Origin: Aplysia californica
Taxonomy: Eukaryota > Mollusca > Gastropoda > Aplysiida > Aplysiidae
Direction: 5' to 3'
Length of the DNA: 64,000 nt
Assembly (NCBI RefSeq): GCF_000002075.1
Contig: NW_004797931.1
Coordinates: forward strand, 162,334 to 226,333
Shown piece by piece: positions 27,601 to 36,204 of this stretch. The notes below the pieces were generated by a model. The model had not been told where the DNA came from and made no database searches. It saw only the letters and a list, made by a program, of their open reading frames with translations. Each line of letters starts with the position of its first letter. The first letter of the stretch is position 1. Both the position numbers and the translations under genes were made by a program.

Positions 27601-30384
27601 ACGATTGTTGTAGACTCTATGTTCAATAAGATTTGTGGCAAACCGCAGCAAATGTGACTCTGGACATAAATAGTGTTTATGTCCAGTTTGGGGGGAACTG
27701 CTAGAAAGTAGCCACTACCTTTAAAAATTCTCACACGGAACTCGTAGTATTAAACAATTCAAATCACCAATAGAAAAAAAATCACAAAAAAGCTATAGTA
27801 AACTTCGTAGTAAGTATAATTTTGCTGATAATATAATCATTTTTAGTCAGAATCGGGACATTTCATCCAACTTGTCAGAAACGTGACAATGACAAAAAGT
27901 CTGGACAAAAACAGAAACCAACCTGCCATGGGGCTCTCCATTGTAAAATGGCTGCGCCGAAAGCAAAAATTGCTGGATGAAGGGAAGTGCTCTGCCGTCT
28001 GTGACATAAAACGCATACAAAAGTCAACTCGTCATGAAAACAGATAGCGTCCTAAACGTGACATCGGGAGGAAAAACGAAGTGGTTCATTCCCCGGTCAA
28101 GAAGAACACGCGCATACGCGTTTCGTGGCGTTGGTTCTGACCTCATATTAGAAAGCGTTGCACATCCTTTTGAGGAAATAAACTGTTTTGTACACATGAT
28201 TTGAATCTTGAATGTAATTGAGTCTTGTATTTCACGTTGATTTGGGACATAAGAGGTCACGTTTCTGACACATTTTTCTAATGCTTATTTTGCTTCAAAA
28301 GACCTTTTTTTTTTTATTGCGTATATTGTATCTTGAAAAAGATTCATTTGTCTAAATGGCAAATATTTCATCAAGCAAATGAAAGCAAGGAGAAAGGAAC
28401 AGGCCAACTAATTTCTAACCCACCTTATGCATGTCACATTTTTTCCTTCAATTTTTTCCCTTTTACGTGAGTTAAAAGGCTGGTATCTAATTAATCCCAT
28501 GTTGTGCTTAAATTCCAGATAGGACCAGGTTCTTGAACCATCTATCTGGCTTCTGGAGATAGTTTCCACATCAAATCTTTATTTCCACTTATTTTATGGG
28601 CTAATTTCAAAAGCATATAAAAACGTACACGTTAGGGTGGAATGACCCATATCTAAATCCAAACTGAAAAAGTTCTAAACATTGAAGATGCCAGTTTGAA
28701 AATCATCGACTTACTTAAATCCCTTGTAAAACTGATATAATCGGACTTACAAGAAAACAAGTTATACCGGCCTACAGGTCAAACATAGCACGTTACAATG
28801 AAATCTCAATCGGCCTTGTAGCATTTATAGTTTCAGAGTTAGGAGGCTTTCAATTTGCACTAAAACGCCATATTTACTACTGCCCCGGCACAGGAGGAGT
28901 GGCGCTGCGGTCACCCCAATTAACCCCTCTGACAAGTGATTTATGACTACGCGCTGGGCTGTCGGGCGGGGCGGGCAAGGTGGTGAGGATGGTCGGGGAG
29001 GAACCGGGGAAGGAAAACTAAGTGAGCGGTCTGGACGGTATTTTATCCGCTGTGAGAAAGGCATGGGCAGCCAAGGAAACCGCTACGGACAAGGTTTGTG
29101 AAAACATCTGAGAAGTTCAACGAGCACTCAAAAAACCTGCCCAAGATGTCCATTGGGGACAGATGTTTTGTCCAGAACCAGACTGGCAGTAGCCCTAAAA
29201 GGTGGGACCGAGCAGGATTGGTTGTCGAAACCGGCCCCAATGACCAATACATGGTCAAGATTGATGGCTCAGGGCGGCTGACGTCAACAAACCGGCGCTT
29301 CCTTCGCCAGTTCCAACCTGCCACTTCGACCATACAACCGGCACCGGCACGTAACAGCCCAAATGACTTTGAGGTTACTCTGCCTTTGGAGGAGGAGTTC
29401 CATACGGGACAAGAGTATGCGACTGAGCCAGTCAATGAGGAGCAAAGGATTGCCCCAAGCCCTTCCCCTCAGCCCCAACCCCCAGAGGCACCTCAGGAGG
29501 CAAAGAAAAGTCTTTCCGCAGCCCTGAAACGCCTTCTCCCACACAATAAAGAGGGGTTACAGGAAGCGGTCAAACCTCAGGAGCAGGGGGGGGGAGAAAA
29601 CCAAGGGGGGTTAGGAAAGATCTGAACATGCCATGAACTTGGGGGGGGGGATGTATGGTTATTTGTTATATGATATTAGTTCATGTTCTCTGTACGTTAT
29701 GTGGTGTACCCCATATTATTTCATGTTATGTTGTACCTGTATCATTCATTGTCCCTGTTAATCCGTGTTCACAGATGAAATGATCATCTACCGTTTATAA
29801 TAAATGAACTACACTGAGAAGTATTTCTTCACTAATTAATTAAAAGCAATCTTGATCGAGACTGAAGTATACCTTTTTCGCTCAAAGAACTGGTGACTTT
29901 TCCCAGCCTTCAAATATCCTACAAAGACGAATTTTTCCTGAAATTAAATCAATCGTACAACAAAAAAAACCCTCAGATCCCATCACTTTTCTAAAATTCA
30001 GTGGTAATTGTATTTCATTGTACAACGTTCTATGTAAAGCAGTTTCATAAAACCTGGATTCTCTTGAATCTAATCGATAATTTAATATATATTGCAATTA
30101 AAATGCACTTTGCACCTGACAGATGTTTTTTATCTACAAAAGCAATGATTAAAAATTCCAACATACGATCCATCCAGAGCCCTCACTGCATCTTCTGCAT
30201 CTCTGCTGTCTTCAAACTCGACAAACGCAAAGCCTGGAGGCTTACGGGCTACCCATACATTGCGCAGCTGGCCATATTTGGAGAACTTTTCTTCAAGTTC
30301 TTGCTTTGCGCAGCCATAGCCCAGATCGCCTACATACACCTTGCAGTCCAAGTTCCAGTCCCGCATGGGAGCGTTACGAGACAT
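12650..30384 (-). CDS. SRSF3: SRSF3/Rbp1-like serine/arginine-rich splicing factor, gene span
   Basis: This is a nuclear SR protein that would bind exonic enhancers and recruit U1/U2 factors in pre-mRNA splicing. Three exons (30396-30167, 17349-17218, 12725-12654) join in phase into about 141 residues. An RRM covers residues 14-86, with RNP2 KVYVGDL at 15-21 and RNP1 GFAFVEF at 51-57. The family hallmark [16 protein letters not shown] is present. A short linker follows, then an RS tail from residue 112 with [13 protein letters not shown]. There is no CCHC knuckle, so it fits SRSF3 and fly Rbp1 rather than SRSF7. The length matches fly Rbp1 (about 135 residues) more than human SRSF3 (164). The start is the ATG at 30384, 12 bases after a splice acceptor, so an upstream non-coding exon must exist but was not found. 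The first coding intron is 12.8 kb and filled with nested transposons. Confidence 0.9.
12654..12725 (-). CDS. SRSF3: SR-protein gene, third coding exon (RS domain), possibly terminal
   Basis: The acceptor CTGTACAG precedes 12725. It continues the frame with [12 protein letters not shown] and [12 protein letters not shown] consensus donor CAG|GTGAGT follows 12654. Read through instead of spliced, the same bases give AGG TGA, so the protein would end in RSRSR at residue 141, a natural SR-protein end. No further RS-coding exon was found downstream. Both a terminal exon with stop at 12650-12652 and an additional short 3' exon remain possible. Confidence 0.85.
14092..14640 (+). mobile_element. piggyBac-like fragment
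   Basis: TTAA at 14088-14091 is followed by CCCTCTGCGTGCGC, a piggyBac-style left end. An acidic stretch around 14380-14430 ([10 protein letters not shown] in one plus frame) recalls the acidic N-terminus of piggyBac transposases. Stops break the frame soon after, and no right end with TTAA was found, so it is a decayed, truncated piece. Confidence 0.4.
16190..16621 (-). other. Candidate cassette (poison) exon region of the SR-protein gene
   Basis: A good acceptor on the minus strand ends at 16622. It has branch-like TGACTGAT, pyrimidines, then TTCTCGCAG. Entered in the frame of exon 2, the following sequence stays open for 29 codons and then stops at TAA near 16533. The block to about 16190 is much richer in G/C than the surrounding intron. 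SRSF3 and SRSF7 are known to carry a stop-containing cassette exon in the intron after the RRM exons. No convincing donor was found, so the exon limits are unresolved. Confidence 0.35.
17218..17349 (-). CDS. SRSF3: SR-protein gene, second coding exon
   Basis: The acceptor TACTTTCAG precedes 17349 and the donor is GTTTGT after 17218. It joins in phase to the RRM exon (codon 73 TC|C, Ser). It completes the RRM with [16 protein letters not shown], then a Gly/Pro/Arg linker and the first RS residues (GSGRRSR). [12 protein letters not shown] closely matches fly Rbp1 [12 protein letters not shown]. Confidence 0.93.
17637..18197 (-). repeat. SINE-like repeat family 1 with family-2 insert
   Basis: Homologous to 2113-2895. 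The copy is interrupted at 17694-17869 by a family-2 SINE segment. The sequence GGGGTGG stands just left of the insert and TGGTGGATGTC just right of it, so the family-1 text resumes across it. The minus-strand tail is at 17640-17690. Confidence 0.7.
17694..17869 (-). repeat. Family-2 SINE 3' segment nested in family 1
   Basis: It matches 6996-7165: plus-strand ACGTCACTTGCAACACAATAA near the start and AGAGCACCCGCGAACTACCC near the end. Its tail variant (minus GTTGCAAGTGACGTAAAAT) resembles that of family 1, which suggests the same retrotransposition machinery. Confidence 0.6.
18230..18409 (+). repeat. 5' LTR of the Gypsy-type fossil
   Basis: 180 bp, TG...CA ends, nearly identical to 29652-29831. 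It contains a TATAATAAATGA stretch near its 3' third that could serve as the polyadenylation region. Confidence 0.92.
21593..22129 (-). CDS. Unrecognised transposon-encoded protein piece
   Basis: A 178-codon frame lies inside transposon A, outside B. It contains [20 protein letters not shown], then [20 protein letters not shown], and ends in a helical stretch with [14 protein letters not shown]. Such AYxxxSFxGxHxHK segments are remembered from uncharacterised invertebrate proteins of transposon origin, but no family can be named with certainty. No DDE triad is visible in the 178 residues. It probably represents the C-terminal part of a larger transposase whose upstream exons were lost or lie in other frames. 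Confidence 0.55.
   Translation of the reverse strand: MCISMAKNERGLGKNEEDIQLLQGCQILSDNPREAERFERKGSSVHDQLSELEFEELIPRSSPACSEFDNILKQHNITPQAYNSRSFIGSHCHKFITAHVYRQLASFLAKGTVACTRNQSIIDTALIVLREKFVHVKDTFKDIHTVIAHGKPITLERIPHIQSCITRYMSLYRNIFGK
24030..24205 (+). mobile_element. tRNA-derived SINE in transposon B
   Basis: A plus-strand tRNA-like head is present: A-box-like TGATGCAATGGCTAATC near 24048, B-box GAGTTTGATCCC near 24092. A short body with CCAGGTTGGCCCTGACAGG follows, and it ends in AAAACAAAAAACCAAAC. It belongs to a different family from the shared-tail SINEs elsewhere in the window. Confidence 0.65.
25866..26330 (+). repeat. Diverged tandem repeat, about 2.5 units of roughly 175 bp
   Basis: Each unit has GTTCTTTGGTGAGTTTTGAG-like text, then CATAACTC, a GAAACTTGGCA block, AGTACATTTT and TCAGATTTTT. 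Units begin near 25886, 26065 and 26238, with the last one more diverged. One further copy lies outside B at 31235-31390. Confidence 0.75.
26581..26651. repeat. Poly-C, (TC)n and (CACG)n microsatellite
   Basis: A run of C passes into TC repeats and then ACGC/CACG repeats. A shorter homologous tract follows the same flank at 31427-31470, which supports common origin of the two regions. Confidence 0.9.
29652..29831 (+). repeat. 3' LTR of the Gypsy-type fossil
   Basis: 180 bp, preceded directly by a polypurine tract with a run of G. About three differences from the 5' LTR were counted by eye. Confidence 0.92.
29832..30166 (-). other. Intron sequence of the SR-protein gene
   Basis: AT-rich sequence between the 3' LTR and the donor of the first coding exon. 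No repeat or exon was recognised. Because the Gypsy fossil ends at 29831, this is part of the original host intron. Confidence 0.6.
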
Positions 30385-30396
30385 CTTTAGATGGCG
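30167..30396 (-). CDS. SRSF3: SR-protein gene, first coding exon (RRM)
   Basis: The acceptor TTTTCTTTTCAG precedes 30396. The start ATG is at 30384-30382 and the donor is GTATGT after 30167. It encodes residues 1-72 and two bases of codon 73, covering most of the RRM, with both RNP motifs. An in-frame ATG further upstream would lie within the intron, so the one after the acceptor is chosen. Confidence 0.93.
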
Positions 30397-30589
30397 CTGA
30401 AAAGAAAAATACATATTAGAAAAATGATCCATGAGCTCTGCTCTTATCTAATAACAGAACTTCCATGTGATTATTTATAGGTCTTACACCCCCCCAGGAA
30501 ACCAGGAGTCAAATATTACCTTATAACCTGGGTTCTCCAACTCTGAATAATTAAACAGGAAGTGGAATAATGGATTGTTCTTGATTATT

Positions 30590-31480
30590 GAGTTTCACTT
30601 GACAAATATTAAGCAAAATGAGCGTACATTGTTTTTTAACTGGAATGACCACGAAAAACCTTTTTTTTGCCAGAAATGTTTGCAAATAGGTGCATTGTGT
30701 AGCTGTATCTTCACAGAGCATGGAACTTTCTGAATTTTTGAAATCCATCAATAAACAGAAAAGTTACAAATTTTTTAATCAATTAATTTTTGGTACACTT
30801 ATATTTACAATGAAAAGGTAATTTTTTACTTTCCCTCCCGTCTCACACTCAGCTACCAGTTGTCTATTTTCTACTAAATTAAATATTGATGCGCTGAACA
30901 TGAATATCAACTTCATTTCCGTCGCAAATTAATAGTTTTTGAAATATTTGATTGTTTTTAACCGAGATAGACATGCTTTGGACCAATCGGAGGGTTCCAG
31001 GGGGGCCTGCCCCACTGGGGTAAAAGAAAATCTGGGGGCTTACAGGGGGGATGCCCTGTTTTTAAACCCATAATTTGATATTTTACAGTTAGATTTGAAA
31101 TTTGTCTTGAAAATAATTGATTTGCAACAGTTTTAGTGGCTTTATGTGTGATCTGCAGCAAACAGTACAGCAGTTTGACCCCTGAAACAGTGCATCTGTG
31201 TGCGGGGGTGAAAGTAAAAATTTACCTAATGAAAAAACCCCAAAATATGGGACATTCTTTGGTGAGTTTTGAGACAATATTAGTCATAATTCACTCATTT
31301 CTCGGAGTATTTAAAAGACACTTGGCAACCCAGTACATTTTCTAGTGCAGAATCTAGTCCTGCTTTCAGATTTTTCATAGCTATCCTACTATTGCTACAT
31401 ACAACAGGCTAAATGTAACATATTTACACCCCCCCCCCCTCTCTCTCTCTCTCATGCACACACACACAACATTAAAGGTT
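30590..31480 (+). repeat. Fragment related to transposon B
   Basis: The order matches B at 25690-26640: AATGACCACGAAAA, GTTTGCAAATAGGTGCATT and TTTTTTAATCAATTAATTT, then one copy of the 175-bp unit, then AATGTAACATATTTACACC and a TC/CA microsatellite. About 300 bp around 30830-31230 is not matched. It lies upstream of the first coding exon of the SR-protein gene. Confidence 0.75.
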
Positions 31481-31625
31481 CGGTAAAATTGAAGAATACC
31501 GGATGGAAGTGGCTATTCTCATCCGGGGTGAGAATAGAAAAACGATCTACCTCTCACCCCGGGTGAGACTTGCCAGTGTAGGCTATTCTCACCCGGTGCT
31601 AAACAAGACCTGTTTTTCCTCATTT

Positions 31626-32035
31626 TGGAATACTGTCTATCGGTGTGGATGATCAAATTGATAAAAGCCAAGAAAAAATTACGTTATAGCACAAAAGTAA
31701 GCTAATTTGATCGTCTCCAAAGATGCTATGGCTATTTCATTGTTCGAATCGAGCCGAGCTACGCGGGTCGCCATTTTGTTTTGCCCGGAAGTTCTCGCAA
31801 GAACTACTCCTCCCCTCTCTCTCTCTCTGTCTCTTTCTGAATACTGTCTATCGGTGTGGACGATCAAATTGACCAAAACAAAGTTTAAAAATGATGTTAA
31901 AACACAAAAGTAAATTAATTTGGTTGTCTACAAAGATGCTACGGCTATTTAACTTTTCGAATCGAGCCGAACTACACGGGTCGCCATTTTGTTTTGACCG
32001 CAAGTTCTCGCGCTACTCCTCTCTCTCTCCACTGC
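31626..32035 (+). repeat. Direct tandem duplication, about 210 bp
   Basis: Two copies of a unit that begins AATACTGTCTATCGGTGTGG and runs through GCTATTT, TCGAATCGAGCCGA and GGTCGCCATTTTGTTTTG to the pyrimidine tract. The second copy is also the start of the foldback left arm. Confidence 0.8.
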
Positions 32036-32889
32036 CCACAGACAAAATTGTACGTTTTTAGACTTTTAGTAGGCTACAGTTGTAATGGAACGTTTGTTCA
32101 CTGCACAGAATTCTACAATTTTTCTGTTATCACAGTGTAGAATTCTGTGGTTTAGGGTGAACGCAAAATTTGTTGGCCTAGATCTAGGCTAAACATTTTC
32201 CGTTTTTAATATCTCTCAATGGAGAATCTCGGACCGGTAGATCTATTCATAAACATTTTGTCAGGGGGGAGACCCCCCTGAACCCCCTCCTCCACCCAGC
32301 CCACCTACCAACCTACCCCACTTTCTCGCGCAATAATGTACGAGTGGTCCGGAATTCTTCAATCTTCCCAAAGGTTCCTCCTTGTCAAGCCTAATTCAAA
32401 TGGCCACCTCTATTCTCACCCGGGGTGAGAATAGTGCAGGCGAGTCTTTTGGCTATTCTCACCCGGTGCGCGTTCACCGTTATAGCCTAGATCTAGGCCA
32501 ACAAATTTTGCGTTCACCCTAAACCACAGAATTCTACACTGTGATAACAGAAAAATTGTAGAATTCTGTGTTGTGAACAAATGTTCCATTACAACTGTAC
32601 TTGTAGCCTACTAAAAGCGTACAATTTTGTCTGTGGGCAGTGGAGAGAGAGTGAGAGAGAAAGAGAGAGAACAAAACAAAATGGCGACCCGCGTAGTTCG
32701 GCTCGATTCGAAAAGTTAAATAGCCGTAGCATCTTTGTACACAACCAAATTAATTTACTTTTGTGTTTTAACATCATTTTTTAACTTTGTTTTGGTCAAT
32801 TTGATCGTCCACACCGATAGACAGTATTCAGAAAGAGACAGAGAGAGAGAGAAGAGGGGAGGAGTATATCTTGCGAGAACTTCCGGGCG
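31784..32889. repeat. 1.1-kb foldback (two inverted arms of about 410 bp)
   Basis: The left arm 31784-32196 and right arm 32483-32889 are inverted copies. Shared landmarks, left to right and mirrored, are a GA/TC tract, ACTGTCTATCGGTGTGGACG, the GCCATTTTGTTTTG block, CAGAATTCTACAATTTTTCT and GGCCTAGATCTAGGC. A spacer of about 285 bp with a CT-rich segment lies between. CACCCGG-GGTGAGAATAG motifs flank the arms (31510-31600, 32410-32470). No coding content. It is a foldback-type element or a locally inverted duplication. Confidence 0.8.
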
Positions 32890-32971
32890 GGTGAGAATAG
32901 CCACTTTCAATTCAAATAGTATTTGGTCTTCAAGACTTCTGGACTTCTCTGGATGTAAACAAACGAAGTGG

Positions 32972-33052
32972 CTAGCCGTACTTAAGTACGGCTAGACTGA
33001 GAGTCTAGCCGTACTTAAGTACGGCTAGACTGCCAGTCTAGCCGTACTTAGA
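32972..33052. repeat. Palindromic CTAGCCGTACTTAAGTACGG repeats
   Basis: Units GTACGGCTAGACTG and AGTCTAGCCGTAC alternate so that every junction is a palindrome around CTTAAG or around the CTAGAC arms. Further units stand at 33237-33300, 35923-35960 and 36141-36155. Confidence 0.85.
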
Positions 33053-33302
33053 TCTAGGTTTGGCCCAATCGACTCAAGCCTGTTAAGTACACAGGTCTCA
33101 TTAGATCTAGATCTAGTAATTATTCAGGTTCAAATACATGCAAGTCAGTAAGGCACCTTTTGGTTTTGTCTGAAATACAAATACTTTAGGCATTGCAAAC
33201 TAAAAATTTCATTTACAATTCAGCCATCAATATTAAGTACGGCTAGCCTGACAGTCTAGCCGTCCTTAAGTACGGCTAGCCTGGATGTCTACCCGTACTT
33301 AA

Positions 33303-35922
33303 CCCATTGATACCGGCATACGCATAGATACGCACGCTACCATTCATGACGGCATACGCATTTGATACGCATGGCTTTGTTTTGCTCTGTCACTGGACGA
33401 GCACGGGACCGATAGACTTGGTATGTTCCATAACGGGTACCTCATCCATTTATAAATACTATCAATCAAAGTCAAGCTTGAAAATATGAATTATTATTGT
33501 GTTACAAGCTTTTTTGTAGACTACCCTATAAAATCAGAGGTCGTTAGCTCCTCTGAACAGCGAATTTTGCCGATTTTCGGGCCTTGGTTACGTGCGTTTC
33601 AATGCCGCCTACCCTATCATGTTTGGTACCGTCCGAAAGGTCATTCTTCCGCCCGTCATAAGAGTTCAATATAGTCGTCGTAATATGACTCATCACTTTC
33701 CTATTCCCGCGGAAAGTAGCGTGGGGTATGAGAGTAATGCGTGCTCTCATTGGCTCGTTCTAAAACAATGACCGAAAGTGTCTATAATTAGCACCGGAAA
33801 CCGCCGAAGGCTGATGTAATTACTAAAAATAATACCGAAAAGAGACCCGCGCATGCGCACAGCTTTACTTTTTGTCACATCCGTAAACAAGAATTCTCTT
33901 TCGCTTTCTCCCGGCTCGCCAAGTGCGTTACACGCTGATAGACTGTTTCACTGCGCTTGCGAGAATCTTTGCACAAAATGCAATGGAATCTTTTCAAGAC
34001 GATGTTTGAAAGGGAAACGATGTTGAGAATGGAGAGTTTAGCGACGGGATTGATGTGGAGGTGGACGTATCTGTTGAAGGCGCCCGTTACGATTTGGAGC
34101 GATGCGTGCGGTCGTTCCGCTTTTATCAACCATGCAAGAAGACGGCGGCTAATACTAGATTTGGGGATTGTCTGACGACGCTGAGAACAAGTACGTCTTT
34201 TTCCAAGACCAGTGGACAACTATAAATCTTCACGAACGAACTGTTCTTCAGTTCTGAGGTGTGTATCCCCCAGTATCCACCCTAGAATTACAATTCTTTT
34301 CTCCAACTCTCTTTGTTTCACTGTCTGCCCTCTCTCTGCCAGAAGACCATAATTGATTATAGGCCTACACTTGTATTCTTTTCTAAGACTAAGAGTAAGC
34401 TGTAAATTCTGATTATATAGATCTAGATCTATATATATAGATTTATACTTTTTTGTAAATGATTTGAGAAAATTACTAGATCTAGTTGTTCAAAACTTCT
34501 CAATGTCTTGAATGTCTATTACGGCTTGGCGTTTTTATCATTACCTAGCGGTATTAGGCTATCAGTAGGGGGTTTCCTCATTCAAAACAGCCTCGATGTA
34601 TCAGTTACAGAAAAAAAAACTATCAGCGTCTGTGATGCCACTGCACACTGATGATTCTTATTTGATTCTTACAAACGGAAAATGTTATTTTTTTATCCTG
34701 GGTTCTAGGATTTCGTCAAGGACTTCGCCTCGGGCCTGATTGCAGACAGCATGGACAACAAACAGCCTGCACCACATCAGACCCGGTCCACTCTTCCTCC
34801 AACTCCATGTATGATGGGCAGAACCCCTCTGGCAGCATGAGGAAAGTGTGCTAATTTTGTCGGCAGAAGAAGTTTGTCAGCAAAGAGCTGCATCCACCAA
34901 TTTTAGCTATAGTGCAGTGTAACCCGCTCGTGTATGTAAAATAAGCAGCCAAACTGGATGAAAACATAAACATGACAGTTCAGTAAAAGCTCAACATGCT
35001 ACAGAACAGTGTTTCATTCATTTCAAGACTACTCTGGAGGCCAGTGACACAAGAGAACGGTCCGAGAGGAAGCAGAAAAATTCAGATCTCATTCGGATCC
35101 GCACCAGAACTTTTTGAGGATTAGCTGATTAGCCAAATTCATATCCAGTGTAGAATATGTGTGGCCAATGTGCTTTTTCTTTTTGTGTTTTAGAAAAAAT
35201 ATATTGTAATATATTGTGCGTATTCTTTCGTGGATTGTGTTTTCACTTTGGATTTATACTGTGTCATCTTGAATTTTGAACAAGCATCGATGGGTAAGTA
35301 GGACCTGCTGTGTGACATAAATTAACATTTATTTATAGTTTTCTTTAGTGATAATCCTAACACACAGTCATTCAATGTTTATACATTGTGGAAACAGATT
35401 ACTTTGAGTATTTATGCAAGGAAAAAAAGAAGCAAATTCACAATCTCTTTTTTCTAGTCTGATTTTCAGACGGTCTGACACTCATAACGGGTGACCTTTT
35501 TCAAATTGACATAACTTCTGCAACAATGAATGGATTTCTATACAATTTTTTTCAAAGTGAAGGGCTTTGAAAGCTCCACATTTTGTATGAGAACAATGTG
35601 GTTGTTAGCAGATAAAAAAATGTTGTATTTAAGGGGTTTTCAGTAGTACAATTTTAGGCAATTTTTGAAAAAAAAAATCCTTGATTCAAATTACTCAAAT
35701 TTGTCAAATTTTCATTCAAATTGCATGAAAACCACACGAACACATTCACAATTCAATTCCTTTTATAAAAATATATACTTTATGGGGGTTCAATATTTAA
35801 ATAACAGAGCTACAAGAGTTTTACTGAGGCTACCCCAGTTTGCTGGTCCATTTGCTGGAGCACAGGTAAAATGCCCAGTTCCTGGGGAGCAGCCCTCTGG
35901 AAGGGCCTTAGTCAACAATGGG
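33303..35922. mobile_element. piggyBac-like DNA transposon, decayed
   Basis: The left end CCCATTGATACC and the right end (inward) CCCATTGTTGAC are inverted, with TTAA immediately outside at 33299-33302 and 35923-35926. It has inserted in the CTTAAG of the palindromic repeat, which continues on both sides. Near 34838-34900 a plus frame reads MRKVC then FCRQKKFVSKEL, a remnant like the cysteine-rich C-terminal domain of piggyBac transposases. The remainder is non-coding. Length 2620 bp is normal for the family, but the transposase is broken. Confidence 0.85.
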
Positions 35923-36204
35923 TTAAGTACGGCTAGACTGCCAGTCTAGCCGTACTTATCTTAGGCCCTATTAACATTAGAAAACAGGAGGTTTAAAATA
36001 CATGCACTGTCATTAAGGCCCCTGGTCCAGTTTCGTCTCAAATACAAATACTTTAGGTACTGCACACTAGAAATGTAAATTTACAATTCAGTAGGCCTAT
36101 TTTTTGTAAATAGGTCAGTCTAGCCATCATATTAAGAATAAGTACGGCTAGCCTCTTCCGTAAACAAATGGATCGTGGACTTTAACAAACGGAACTACAA
36201 GATC

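Larger units (their letters stand above)
22495..28648. mobile_element. DNA transposon B, GGGTCATTCCACC ends, hairpin-rich interior
   Basis: The left end GGGTCATTCCACCCTTATGT and the right end (inward) GGGTCATTCCACCCTAACGT are inverted. ATAT flanks both (22491-22494 and 28649-28652). It sits within transposon A, whose text continues on either side. No credible transposase frame was found in 6154 bp. The interior is AT-rich and carries repeated short hairpins built from GTGACATGGACA and its complement, a SINE at 24030-24205, a local tandem repeat at 25866-26330 and a pyrimidine microsatellite at 26581-26651. It is non-autonomous in its present form. Confidence 0.8.
20660..29054. mobile_element. 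DNA transposon A, CACAG ends, 4-bp target duplication
   Basis: The left end CACAGCGGTTATA and the right end (read inward) CACAGCGGATAAA are inverted. AGAA occurs at 20656-20659 and 29055-29058. The host integrase frame resumes across the insertion (ending ...PIW before, AWAAKE after), which proves the borders. Both subterminal regions are GC-rich but differ beyond about 13 bp. It encodes at least one protein piece (21593-22129, minus). CAC-type ends with 4-bp duplication occur in Chapaev/CMC-like and Academ-like elements, but the superfamily is not proven. Of its 8395 bp, 6.15 kb is element B. Confidence 0.85.
18230..29831 (+). mobile_element. Ty3/Gypsy-type LTR retrotransposon, broken, with a nested DNA transposon
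   Basis: Two 180-bp LTRs (18230-18409 and 29652-29831) begin TGTATGG and end TTCTTCA. They differ at about three positions, so the insertion is recent on an evolutionary scale. Flanks CTTAT and CTAAT resemble a 5-bp target duplication with one change. Parts in order are a cysteine-rich and protease-like region (about 18497-19170), part of a reverse transcriptase (about 19360-19850), and integrase (about 19850-20655, resuming at 29059-29640). A G-rich polypurine tract stands at 29640-29651. Without the insert it is only about 3.2 kb, so much of the internal region is missing. It is broken in several places and is a fossil. Confidence 0.9.

Noticed and set aside
27363-27734. 123-codon minus-strand frame in transposon B
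   Set aside because: No recognisable domain; it crosses a GC-rich palindrome and is not supported by the related copy at 36205-36380, which is interrupted.
22495-28648. CRISPR-like array from regularly spaced repeats
   Set aside because: The repeat units are short hairpins of variable spacing (160-230 bp) in a eukaryotic transposon; direct repeats of constant length and cas genes are absent.
33875-34219. 114-codon minus-strand frame inside the piggyBac-like element
   Set aside because: No similarity to piggyBac transposase or any other family; the transposase remnant lies elsewhere and on the plus strand.
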